Assembly (NCBI GenBank): GCA_019638115.1
Contig: JAHBUK010000003.1
Location: 62,001-126,000 of the forward strand
Length of the DNA: 64,000 nt
Direction: 5' to 3'
Source: Flavobacteriales bacterium
GTDB taxonomy: Bacteria > Bacteroidota > Bacteroidia > Flavobacteriales_F > PHOS-HE28
Shown: positions 33,985-43,741 of the stretch, piece by piece
Position numbering within the stretch: the stretch's first letter is position 1
Layout: every line of letters starts with the position of its first letter
The notes under the pieces: model-generated
What the model was told of the DNA's origin: nothing
Database searches by the model: none
What the model saw: the letters and a program-made list of their open reading frames with translations, nothing else
Translations under genes and position numbers: made by a program

Positions 33985-35538
33985 ATGGCCTCGACCAACG
34001 ACTTCTGGGACAAATCGTCCACCTTGATCTGTGCTACCGGAGGTACGGCCCTGCAGGTCTTGGCCGAGGTATTCAAGGACTCCGGAACTGCGGTATCAAC
34101 GGGTGCCATTGCTGGAGCATGGATGGGGCCTCTTGGTGTTGTGGCTGGAGCCATCGGTGGTTTTGGTGTCAATCGGCTTTCCTCCTGGCTCGATAAGCGC
34201 AAGGAATCGCGCGATGCCCTCAAGGACTTCCTCACCAACCACGACATCGCCTTGTCGCAAGCTCGCTGCGTGCAACAGCGCCTGCGGGAATACACCAAGG
34301 AATGCCGAACCGATCCAACGCGCAGGGAGTATGCGGACATGATCGAGGCGCTGGCGAAGGATGCCGAGCGGTGGTGGTTGAACCTGGTGAACAATCCGGC
34401 TCGGAAGGACCTCGAAGGCCTGCGCGATGCCCATGCAGTGGAGCATTTGACGAGCTACCTCGCCGATGGGGATGCGATCATGTTGGATCCGGCCACCTGG
34501 CGCGCCGTGATCGGTAAGGCGAGTGCAGGGATGAGGGACCCGCGTTTGGAAGGCCCCATCCTGGACAAGATCGCCGCGTATGTGGCCGGGCATTTCAAGC
34601 ACGACTGGGTGGAAGCGCTGAAGGTGGACTTCCAGACCGATGGTAAGGCCTATGCTGCGGTGAGCTTGCGGTATTTCTCGGAGATCCTCGCTGCTGTGAA
34701 ACAGGGTCAGGGTTTCGACGAAGAGACCAAGGCCCTGCTCAAGCGCATGCCGGAGTTCGCGAACGATGCGCAGGCTCTGGTGGACAGGCTCAAGGAAGCC
34801 AAGGCCGCCCTGCTCGCCATCGAAGACCTTCCTGGCCACCTCCGCGATATTGTTGAAGGCACCGAACTGCGCCTGCTCGATGCCATAAGCAAGGAGGGCA
34901 GAGAAACCCGCCGCCAGCTATCTGCCACGGAGAAACGTGTCATCGGTGTTGTGTTGTTGAGCGGGTTGATCACGGTTGCTATAGTTCTTGCCTTAAGCCC
35001 CCCATCAAGCGAAGGGTCCTTCTCAACCCTGGTGCGCATCGATCAAGCACCTGGCGGCAAGATCTTGACCAACTATCCTGGACTACAGCCCGAGGCTCAG
35101 CTTACCCTCAATGGAGGTAATTACAACCGAGTACTTGAAATTGGAAAGGGAGGCGACTTGAAGATGGATGATGTGCCATCAAAAATCTTGGACCACAAGG
35201 TGCAGGCTACGCTGGTCGATCGATACTGGAAGGTGGCACTGGACAGTATCGTGCTGCGCAAAGGTGAAATGGTGGTGGAACTCGTGCCGAACGGTGTTTT
35301 GGAAACGGTCGAGGGTCGTGTGGTGAACGAGAACGGAAAAGGACTTGAGGCCACTGTCGTCTCCATCAGCGGGGATACCACGGTCACGACCGGCATTGAT
35401 GGCACCTTCTCCATCAAATTGGCTTGGAAACACCAAAGAAAGGAACACAAACTGTACTTGCTGAACTTTGGATCTGGGGCGGATCACAGCACCTACCTGC
35501 CCGAAAGCGAACCAGCAACTCTCGTTGCTTCAAACTGA
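33985..35538 (+). CDS. Uncharacterised membrane protein with C-terminal carboxypeptidase-regulatory-like domain
   Basis: The 517-residue protein is not of a family I recognise. Residues about 15-60 contain a Gly/Ala-rich hydrophobic pair (GAIAGAWMGPLGVVAGAIGGF). A long helical, charged segment (65-320) follows, including a coiled-coil-like AQALVDRLKEAKAALLAIED. One transmembrane helix lies near 325-345 (VIGVVLLSGLITVAIVLAL). The last 170 residues are beta-rich with EGRVVNENGKGLEATVVSIS and GIDGTFSIKL, a carboxypeptidase regulatory-like fold. A large cytoplasmic part joined through one helix to an outside beta domain suggests signal transfer across the membrane. The stop codon lies 7 bp before the likely TTG start of the TPR gene, so the two form one unit. 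Confidence 0.75.
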   Translation: MASTNDFWDKSSTLICATGGTALQVLAEVFKDSGTAVSTGAIAGAWMGPLGVVAGAIGGFGVNRLSSWLDKRKESRDALKDFLTNHDIALSQARCVQQRLREYTKECRTDPTRREYADMIEALAKDAERWWLNLVNNPARKDLEGLRDAHAVEHLTSYLADGDAIMLDPATWRAVIGKASAGMRDPRLEGPILDKIAAYVAGHFKHDWVEALKVDFQTDGKAYAAVSLRYFSEILAAVKQGQGFDEETKALLKRMPEFANDAQALVDRLKEAKAALLAIEDLPGHLRDIVEGTELRLLDAISKEGRETRRQLSATEKRVIGVVLLSGLITVAIVLALSPPSSEGSFSTLVRIDQAPGGKILTNYPGLQPEAQLTLNGGNYNRVLEIGKGGDLKMDDVPSKILDHKVQATLVDRYWKVALDSIVLRKGEMVVELVPNGVLETVEGRVVNENGKGLEATVVSISGDTTVTTGIDGTFSIKLAWKHQRKEHKLYLLNFGSGADHSTYLPESEPATLVASN

Positions 35539-35545
35539 TCGACAC

Positions 35546-38062
35546 TTGCGTACCGGCCTTCTCTCCATTGCCCTGCTCGTTGAAGCGATCACCGTCCAGG
35601 CACAGCCAAGTATCGACCTCTTCATCAGCGTGATGATCAACGGGGATCCACCCAAGGTCGTCACTGTGCGTTTGCTGGATGGCGGAGCCAGCGACCAGAG
35701 GATCTTAGCGCCGTTCGATCCGCAACGTATGAGGGTCATTAACCGACAGGCAGGGTCTCGGGTAGAGCTTGAGGTGAGTGCCACCGGCTACGACGTTGCC
35801 CATGGGGAAGGCTATGATGTGGTGAACAACAGGCGGCTGGAATTCCGGCTACCGAACCTGGCACAACACCCGCTCACCATCCGCTTGGAAAAATTCAAGC
35901 GAACGGCAGTAGAAGAAAAGTTGGATCAAAAGCTGAAAGAAGACCAGCACAGGGCAATAGAGCAATGGAATGCATCCGAGCAGGATCGGATCAAAGCGCT
36001 CCCGAGCTGGGAGGCACGCGAGAAGGCCACAGCGGCACTAGCGCTTGAGTATGCGCAAAGACAGGATGCCCTTGAGATCACCATGCTGGAGCTCGCCTGG
36101 TTGCGGGGCGAATCCACCAATACGCCCACTATGAAGGAGTTTCTTCGCATTCGCGAGGAAGAGAGTCCTGAGAAGGCGATCGAGTACGTGGCTTCGCGCA
36201 AAAGCAAGATGGCCGATGATCATCGCAAAACCAAGATCCCGGCAGATGGCCGCCGGCACCTGCTGCCACGGTACGAAGCAGCCCGGTTGCTTGGAGCTAT
36301 AGGCCGGTATGAAGAGGCCGTCACCTGGTATCAGGAACTACTCCAACTCGATCCCCTTTGGAGCGAGGTGTACGACGCACTGTTCTGGCGGTTGACTCTC
36401 GATGGTGACCGAAAAGCGCTGTACGAGGCGTTGCCGGCGGTAAGGCTCATGCGAGAAAAGGCGGACAGCATCGCACACCGGTTTGTAGCGGCTCTTCCAA
36501 ATGATCAGGTCGCGCAGCGCGACCTGTCGGTGAGTTACAACAACCTGGGCGATCTGCTTCTCCAGGAAGGCAAGGGCGTGGAAGCGCGCAGGGCCTACGA
36601 GGATGGGTTGGCGATCAGCCGGAAACTGGCCCAGGGTGACCCGCACAACGCCCAGGCGCAGCGCGACCTGTCGATCAGCTACAACAAACTGGGCGACCTG
36701 CTTCTCCAGGAAGGCAAGGGCGTGGAAGCGCGCAGGGCCTACGAGGATGGGTTGGCGATCAGCCGGAAACTGGCCCAGGATGACCCGCACAACGCCCAGG
36801 CGCAGCGCGACCTGTCGGTGAGTTACAGCAAGCTGGGCGACCTGCTTCGGCAGGAAGGCAAGGGCGTGGAAGCGCGCACCGCCTACGAAGAAGATCTGCG
36901 GATCAGCCGGAAACTGGCCGAGGCCGACCCGCACAACGCCCAGGCGCAGCGCGACCTGTCGGTGAGTTACAGCAAGCTGGGCGACCTGCTTCTCCAGGAA
37001 GGCAAGGGCGTGGAAGCGCGCACCGCCTACGAGGATGGGTTGGCGATCAGCCGGAAACTGGCCGAAGCCGACGCGCACAACGCCCAGGCGCAGCGCGACC
37101 TGTCGGTGAGTTACACCAAGCTGGGCGACCTGCTTCGACAGGAAGGCAAGGGCGTGGAAGCGCGCAAGGCCTACGAGGATGGGTTGGCGATCAGCCGGAA
37201 ACTGGCCGAAGCCGACGCGCACAACGCCCAGGCGCAGCGCGACCTGTCGATCAGCTATGAACGGCTGGGCGACCTGCTTCTCCAGGAGGGGAAGAAAGCC
37301 GAAGCGACCGCTCAATTCTTCTTGTCACGGATGATCGGGCAGCGCTTGGCATTGGCATCGCCGGACATGCCGGAGATGATCGGTGCCTTGGCCTATCCCA
37401 GCATCCGTATCGCGCATATCGAGATGACCAACAAGCGCTACGATGCGGAGCGCCTGCTTGCGATCACGGATGAAGCCCGTCTGGCCTTGGAGCATCTGCG
37501 TTCGACCGGGAGCTTCCCGGATCGCCAAGCTGCCCAGCTCCGCACCATAGAGCGGATCCAGTTCGAGTTGAAGCTCTCGTCCAAGGAGCGCAAAGACCTC
37601 GAATTCCTCCGCGCTATCGATGGACGAAAGGAGGCATTGAGCGATCGACCTGGGAACGCAGGTAAGTCAAGGGAGCAGGCGCGGATCATTGCGGATCTGG
37701 AGAAGGGGTCCAAGAAACTCACCGGAGCGTTCAGAACGGTCGCGGAACAACGCATCGCGGCATACCACGGCAGCCTGTCTTGGTATTGCCTGTTCGATCG
37801 CCGGTTCGCCGAGGCACAGCAGGCGGCCGAGCGGGGCCTGCAACTGGATCCGAGCGAAGTGTGGATCAACACCAATCTGGCCTTGGCGCATTTGTACCAA
37901 GGGCATTACCAAGAGGCCGCCGCGATCTACCAACGCATGAAGGTCCAGCAGTACGGCGAGGGGACCTACCGAGCCACCTTCCTTGAGGATCTGGATGCCT
38001 TGGAGGCGGAAGGCATAACCCACCCGGATGTGGCAAGGGCGAGGGCGTTGCTGGCGGAGTAG
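35546..38062 (+). CDS. Exported TPR-repeat protein with near-identical tandem repeats
   Basis: No ATG precedes the signal peptide. TTG at 35546 gives MRTGLLSIALLVEAITVQAQ and 838 residues; another TTG at 35468 would overlap the upstream gene. The N-terminal 110 residues are beta-rich (IDLFISVMINGDPP ... LTIRLEK), then a coiled coil with VEEKLDQKLKEDQHRAIEQW. Six 48-residue TPR units follow (QRDLSVSYNKLGDLLLQEGK pattern), five of them almost identical in DNA, and further TPR-like helices up to the end (GLQLDPSEVWINTNLALAHL). This TPR type is common in sensors attached to caspase, CHAT or STAND proteins, but no such effector domain is present. A partner-binding or sensing role next to the membrane protein is inferred. 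Confidence 0.75.
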   Translation: MRTGLLSIALLVEAITVQAQPSIDLFISVMINGDPPKVVTVRLLDGGASDQRILAPFDPQRMRVINRQAGSRVELEVSATGYDVAHGEGYDVVNNRRLEFRLPNLAQHPLTIRLEKFKRTAVEEKLDQKLKEDQHRAIEQWNASEQDRIKALPSWEAREKATAALALEYAQRQDALEITMLELAWLRGESTNTPTMKEFLRIREEESPEKAIEYVASRKSKMADDHRKTKIPADGRRHLLPRYEAARLLGAIGRYEEAVTWYQELLQLDPLWSEVYDALFWRLTLDGDRKALYEALPAVRLMREKADSIAHRFVAALPNDQVAQRDLSVSYNNLGDLLLQEGKGVEARRAYEDGLAISRKLAQGDPHNAQAQRDLSISYNKLGDLLLQEGKGVEARRAYEDGLAISRKLAQDDPHNAQAQRDLSVSYSKLGDLLRQEGKGVEARTAYEEDLRISRKLAEADPHNAQAQRDLSVSYSKLGDLLLQEGKGVEARTAYEDGLAISRKLAEADAHNAQAQRDLSVSYTKLGDLLRQEGKGVEARKAYEDGLAISRKLAEADAHNAQAQRDLSISYERLGDLLLQEGKKAEATAQFFLSRMIGQRLALASPDMPEMIGALAYPSIRIAHIEMTNKRYDAERLLAITDEARLALEHLRSTGSFPDRQAAQLRTIERIQFELKLSSKERKDLEFLRAIDGRKEALSDRPGNAGKSREQARIIADLEKGSKKLTGAFRTVAEQRIAAYHGSLSWYCLFDRRFAEAQQAAERGLQLDPSEVWINTNLALAHLYQGHYQEAAAIYQRMKVQQYGEGTYRATFLEDLDALEAEGITHPDVARARALLAE
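36515..37310 (+). repeat. 144-bp tandem repeats encoding TPR units
   Basis: Units begin at 36515, 36659, 36803, 36947 and 37091 (144 bp each, 48 codons), with a sixth, degenerate unit from 37235. Copies differ at only a few positions, some of which are shared between non-adjacent units (GDLLRQ in units 3 and 5, GDLLLQ in the others). This suggests recent unequal recombination or conversion. Confidence 0.93.
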
Positions 38063-38070
38063 ACTACCCT

Positions 38071-38189
38071 TAGAACTCCGCACCTGCCTCCGGCAGGCAG
38101 GCTCTTCGTCCGCCTTCGCCAGGGCGCCACGGCAGAGGCGCGCTTTGGGGGGAAGGGGGTCATCCGCCGTTCGGCGGATCCTCCATGCC
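38071..38189. repeat. Right edge of the module: 13-bp direct repeat and two hairpins
   Basis: TAGAACTCCGCAC (38071-38083), directly after the TPR gene, repeats the end of the detached asnS tail at 33858-33870. It is followed by the palindrome CCTGCCTCCGGCAGG and by ATCCGCC-GTTC-GGCGGAT (38162-38179). The functional asnS stop codon then follows at 38190. The spacer encodes nothing recognisable and is where a lost attachment or recombination site would lie. Confidence 0.6.
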
Positions 38190-39644
<1,455 letters not shown>

Positions 39645-39645
39645 G

Positions 39646-39811
39646 GAGGCGAGGGAAGGGAGGGAGGCGAAGGAGGTAAAGGGGGCGAGGGATGGGAGGG
39701 AAGCGAAGGAGGTAAAGGAGGGGAGGGAAGGGAGGGAAGCGAAGGAGGTAATGGAGGGGAGGGAAGGGAGGGAAGGAGGTAATGGAGGCGAGGGGGAAAG
39801 CAGGGGAGGGC
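39646..39811. repeat. Purine-strand low-complexity array upstream of asnS
   Basis: The top strand is almost only A and G for about 165 bases, built from GAGGGAAGCGAAGGAGGTAA-like units with a loose 40-bp period, up to the asnS start codon. It probably replaces or lengthens the 5' leader. No gene is present in it. The remaining bases to 39915 are also unannotated. Confidence 0.85.
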
Positions 39812-39915
39812 GGTTGGAGGTGATGAGGGTGAGGACGGAGGTGCATCCCTCCATTTCCTCCCTGACCTTCATCACCACCCTTACCGCATTCCGCCGCAAA
39901 GGAACGAAGGCGCGC

Positions 39916-40323
39916 TCACACCAACGCACGCAAGCGCGCCACCTTGCCATGGCGCTCCATGTTGAAGGTGTTGCTGGTGGCGTTGAGGTGTTCCAGAATG
40001 GCGAGGGCTTGGCGCAGGAGCTGTGTTCGGTGGCTTGCTTCGGCTGCGCGATCGGCCATGGCCATGAGCAGTTCGGCCAGCAGGTCCTGGTTGGCTTCGG
40101 TGGCTGCTTGGTGGTGTTCGAGCATGCCCAGCAAGGCTTCCGGATCGGTGCTCCGTAGTCCCGTTGTTTGCAGGTCCAAGGCTTCGTTCAACGCCAGCTC
40201 TACGGCATCCACTTGTGCCATCGGTTCTGCGTGGTCTTCCATGCCCAGGGCGGCGGATAGCAGGCGCCGCAGCACCATGCCGAGTTGCTCTATCTGGCGT
40301 GTAAGGTGGTCTTGGTAGGCCAT
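39916..40323 (-). CDS. Small conserved-looking helical protein, unknown function
   Basis: The ATG at 40323 (MAYQDHLTRQIEQLGMVLRR) gives 135 residues, almost wholly helical. LTRQIEQLGMVLRRLLSAAL and TQLLRQALAILEHLNATSNTF resemble TPR-like or coiled-coil helices. There are no membrane segments or catalytic motifs. It is encoded upstream of asnS on the same strand, with the purine array between them. Small proteins of this kind with a QIEQLG..L opening occur in Bacteroidota; I have no function to offer. Confidence 0.6.
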   Translation of the reverse strand: MAYQDHLTRQIEQLGMVLRRLLSAALGMEDHAEPMAQVDAVELALNEALDLQTTGLRSTDPEALLGMLEHHQAATEANQDLLAELLMAMADRAAEASHRTQLLRQALAILEHLNATSNTFNMERHGKVARLRALV

Positions 40324-40416
40324 GGGGGAGCGTACGAAGGCGCAAGGATGAAAGCGTGCGAGGGTGGACTTTTCTTGCACCCTCGCACCTTCCAACTCTT
40401 CCAGCTAATTGACAGG

Positions 40417-43400
40417 TCAGGGCAACTGCTCCACACGCGATGCTGTGGGCACCACCCCGCCTATGTTGCCCAAGATCGGGTCGCGGTCATTGCCGTCGCC
40501 GGTGTAGCGCACCACGCCGTCCATGTTCACGTCCTCCTGGCGGTACTGGCCGCTAAGCGTATTGGTGGGCGTGGTACCGCCGATGGCTTCCAGGATGGGG
40601 TCGCGGTCGTTGTCGGCACCGGTGTACAGCAGGTTGCGGTTGAAGGTGACATCGCCCGCCCACAGCGCCCGCGCCGAACCCACGGTCTTCTGGGCATTGG
40701 TGCCGAAGGTGGGGGTGGACGGATCGGTGAAGTCCACCAGGATGGCGAACTGATTAAGCAACTGCGGTTCACCGCTCATGGTGCCCAGGTGGTTGCGGTG
40801 CCGCACCGCCACGTGGTAGGACCCCTGCGGAACTTCGAACGTGGGGTTGGTGAGGCCGTCCACTTCGTACACGAAGCCATTGCGTTTCAACAGCGCCGGC
40901 TTGCTGGCCACGATCGTGGCAGGGTTGCTGGTGCTTCGCAACTCCACCACCACCCAATCCACCACGGCGTTGTTGCCGGTGATGGCAAGTACGCTTGGCG
41001 AGGTGCTGTTGGCAGAGCTGCCCACGAAGCTGTAGCCCAAAGCGGTGTAAGGCTCGGTGAGCGGCACCAGGCCGCCGGTGCGCAAGGCATCGCTCATCAA
41101 GGTGCCGGCGCTGTTCAGCGGCCCTTCCAAGAAGACCTTCGGAAGCACCTGTACTTGCGGCACGTTCAGGGTGGGGATCAGGCACCAGTTGTTCAACACG
41201 CCCACGTCCTGGGTGGCCACGTCCTGCACGCTCAGGGTCCAGGTGCCCTCGAAGAGCTGGTCGTTGAAGGCGCTCAGCGCGTTGTCCGGGATCACGAAGA
41301 GGTTGGCCATCGGGCAGGTGTTGCCCACCAGGCCGTTCAGCCCGCTGTCATCGAACTCCACCACGATGTTGTCCGCGCTGCCGCATTTGCCAGAGGCGAT
41401 CAGTTGCACCTGGGTGCCTTGTGGACTGGTGAGGCGCAGGCGCAGATCGGCGGTGTAGGTGTGCGTGATATTCACGAACACGTTGAGGTCGCTGATGGTG
41501 GCACCACCCTGCGCAGGCACCACGATGCTGTTGGTCACCGTGGTGTTGTCCACGATGTTGGTGGGTGCGGTGCTGTTGAAGGTGGTGCAGCCGGCGCCCG
41601 GCACGTTGCACACGGTGGTGATCTCCGGCAGCGTCACGTTGCAGCTGGTGAAGGCATCGTGCAGCAAGCGTACCACGGCGGTGCCTTCGGCGTAGGGGCC
41701 ATAGGGACCATAGCTGCCTGTGCTGGTGGCGCTGGCCATGGTGGTGAAGGGCAGCGGGCCCGCGCCATCGGGGTCCACCTGTATGGTAACGGTGCTCGCA
41801 CTACCCAGCGAGCTCAGGTCCACCGAGAGCGTGTAGTTGCTCAGGTCCTGGCAGGTGGCCGTGGCCGTGGCTTGTGGCGATATGCACTCGGGTACGCCGA
41901 GGGAGAAGCGGAAGATGCGTGTGCTCCAAGCAGTGCTGGTGTTGAACTTGGCGGTGCCCCAGAAATCGCCGGTGGCGGGGTCAACGTCCAGGGAGTTGTA
42001 ATCGCCCCAGCGGTTGCTGCCGTTGCGGCTGGTACCGGCCACGATGCTCGTTTCCGGAATGGTCATCTGCCCCAACGGGTCGCCCGCCAAACGGCCGGTG
42101 TAGCGGATGGAAGGGAATACCGAACTGCTGGAGACGTTGTAGGCCATGGCGATGTCGCCGTTCGCATTGATGGCGATCCCGGCCATCCAGCGGTTGGTGG
42201 CATCGGGTGAGTACGTGCCTTGCTGGTGGATGGCCCAGGGCGAGGCCACCGCCGGACGCCGCAGCTCATACCAACGCACGCCGTGGCGGTCGGTGTTGTT
42301 CACGTCCGTCACATGGTTGCATACAATGGTCTCGTGTGTGCCGAAGTTGCGGTAGATGGCGCGGTTCATGATCACCTCGCGCAGGGGGTCGAGACGCGTG
42401 GTGGTGCCGGGCTGGGGCACGCAGGCGAAGGCGGTGTAGCCGCAGAGCTCGGTGTCGAAGGGCTGCGTGGCCAGCAGCGTGGGGCCGGCCAGCACGGAGT
42501 TGGCGGGCGTGGTGAAGTTCACCGTGAGCGTCCAGAGCTCCAGGCGGTCGTTGGGTATGGCGGCGCTCCAGGCATCATCGGCCATGCGCATGAACATGGC
42601 GGGGGCGTTGCTGGGCGGCGCGGGGCCACCATCGTGGGTGATGGGCGTGGTGGCCTGGAAACCGATGGTGGGGTAGCTGGGCACCGTGAAGCGTTGTGCC
42701 GTGGCGCTGAGCCCCTGCAGCATGCGGGTGCGGTCGAGCGCGTAGGTGGCCGGCGCGTTCTCGTTGGTGGTGATCAGGTACATGTTGTGCCACACACCGT
42801 ACTTGGGGTAGTCCGGAAAGCTGGGCGCCGTGAAGCTGTAGGCGTACCAGGTGCCGGTGGGGTCGGGCGTGGTGCTTACCGCCACGATCATGCGGTTGCC
42901 ACTGCTGGAGAACTCGCTCATCAGCCAGCGGTCCGCGATGGCATCATACAGCACGATCGGGTCGCCGGCGCCGTTGTAGGTGGTGATGCCGCCGATCGCA
43001 TTCACGAAGTTGTCCAGGTAGGTCTGTGCCCCCAGCGGGTTGCCGTTCTTGTCGTAGATGCGGAAGTATGATCCGGACGAACCGTTGATCATCTGGATCA
43101 CGTGGTTCGGTCCCACGTCCAGGCAAGGGTCGGCAGGGTTCACACCGGTGTTGCCCTGGCCGTTGATGGAGAGGTCCAGCGCACGGTCGCCGCCGTTGTT
43201 GCGCTCGCCCATCAGGCGCTGCCATGCAGGGTCATCGCCCAGCGGCTCGGCCTTGGGATTCACACGCTGGTGCAGGCGGGCGGCCTTGTAGCCTTCGGGC
43301 CGACCCTTGTCCACCAACAGCTTGTTGGCGTCACGGATCACGGGGTCCTCAAATACCTTGGTGCTGTCCCAATCGCGGTAGGCAACGGTCTCGCCGAAGA

Positions 43401-43503
43401 ACACCATCTGTTGCACTTCGGCATTGCGCAGTTCAACGTATTCCTGGGCATGCAGAGCGCCGGTGGAAAGAACGAGCAGGAAGGAAAGGGAACGAAGAAG
43501 CAT
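40417..43503 (-). CDS. Large secreted protein with proprotein-convertase P domain and dockerin-like end
   Basis: The 1,028-residue protein has a signal peptide (LLRSLSFLLVLSTGALHAQ). The first 540 residues form a propeller-like extracellular region (GVNPADPCLDVGPNHVIQMI, WMAGIAINANGDIAMAYNVS). A P/Homo B domain lies at about 640-780 (TISDLNVFVNITHTYTADLR, FEGTWTLSVQDVATQDVGVL). The C-terminus has two repeats of YTGxxNDRDPILxxIGG with DVNMDGVVRYTG, a calcium-binding dockerin/EF-hand-like motif, and no YPNP sorting domain. P domains often accompany subtilisin-like proteases, but no protease triad is seen. An adhesin or matrix-bound role is inferred. Confidence 0.8.
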   Translation of the reverse strand: MLLRSLSFLLVLSTGALHAQEYVELRNAEVQQMVFFGETVAYRDWDSTKVFEDPVIRDANKLLVDKGRPEGYKAARLHQRVNPKAEPLGDDPAWQRLMGERNNGGDRALDLSINGQGNTGVNPADPCLDVGPNHVIQMINGSSGSYFRIYDKNGNPLGAQTYLDNFVNAIGGITTYNGAGDPIVLYDAIADRWLMSEFSSSGNRMIVAVSTTPDPTGTWYAYSFTAPSFPDYPKYGVWHNMYLITTNENAPATYALDRTRMLQGLSATAQRFTVPSYPTIGFQATTPITHDGGPAPPSNAPAMFMRMADDAWSAAIPNDRLELWTLTVNFTTPANSVLAGPTLLATQPFDTELCGYTAFACVPQPGTTTRLDPLREVIMNRAIYRNFGTHETIVCNHVTDVNNTDRHGVRWYELRRPAVASPWAIHQQGTYSPDATNRWMAGIAINANGDIAMAYNVSSSSVFPSIRYTGRLAGDPLGQMTIPETSIVAGTSRNGSNRWGDYNSLDVDPATGDFWGTAKFNTSTAWSTRIFRFSLGVPECISPQATATATCQDLSNYTLSVDLSSLGSASTVTIQVDPDGAGPLPFTTMASATSTGSYGPYGPYAEGTAVVRLLHDAFTSCNVTLPEITTVCNVPGAGCTTFNSTAPTNIVDNTTVTNSIVVPAQGGATISDLNVFVNITHTYTADLRLRLTSPQGTQVQLIASGKCGSADNIVVEFDDSGLNGLVGNTCPMANLFVIPDNALSAFNDQLFEGTWTLSVQDVATQDVGVLNNWCLIPTLNVPQVQVLPKVFLEGPLNSAGTLMSDALRTGGLVPLTEPYTALGYSFVGSSANSTSPSVLAITGNNAVVDWVVVELRSTSNPATIVASKPALLKRNGFVYEVDGLTNPTFEVPQGSYHVAVRHRNHLGTMSGEPQLLNQFAILVDFTDPSTPTFGTNAQKTVGSARALWAGDVTFNRNLLYTGADNDRDPILEAIGGTTPTNTLSGQYRQEDVNMDGVVRYTGDGNDRDPILGNIGGVVPTASRVEQLP

Positions 43504-43668
43504 GGACTACGGGTTTGGGGCGAAGGGGCGGGGACACCCACTTGCGGAGCGTGCAAAGGTTAAGGAACAGCTCCTTAGCATGCCAGTTCAACCTTGGCCC
43601 AAGCATGGGATCCAAGCGGCAAGGCGGCGCGGTGCGGTGACCGACGGCCGGGAATTGTGATAAACGGC

Positions 43669-43722
43669 GGAAACAAAATGATGTGCGGAATGTTTCCAAC
43701 GTATTCCATTCCTCTACCTTTG
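43669..43722 (+). promoter_or_regulatory. Promoter and candidate TetR operator of the efflux operon
   Basis: TACCTTTG (43715-43722) fits the Bacteroidota -7 consensus TANNTTTG, and TTTC (43693-43696) lies 18 bp upstream as a -33 element. GGAAACA (43669-43675) is inverted as TGTTTCC (43691-43697), and GGAATG (43687-43692) as CATTCC (43707-43712). The inverted repeats cover the -33 region and spacer, so repression by the TetR-like protein encoded 20 bp downstream is likely (inference). Confidence 0.55.
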
Positions 43723-43741
43723 CGCCCGCTTGCCGGCAGGC

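Noticed and set aside
40285-42210. Long plus-strand frame opposite the P-domain protein
   Set aside because: It is an antisense shadow with His/Gly/Val-rich translation and no domain pattern. The minus-strand gene has a signal peptide and known domains.
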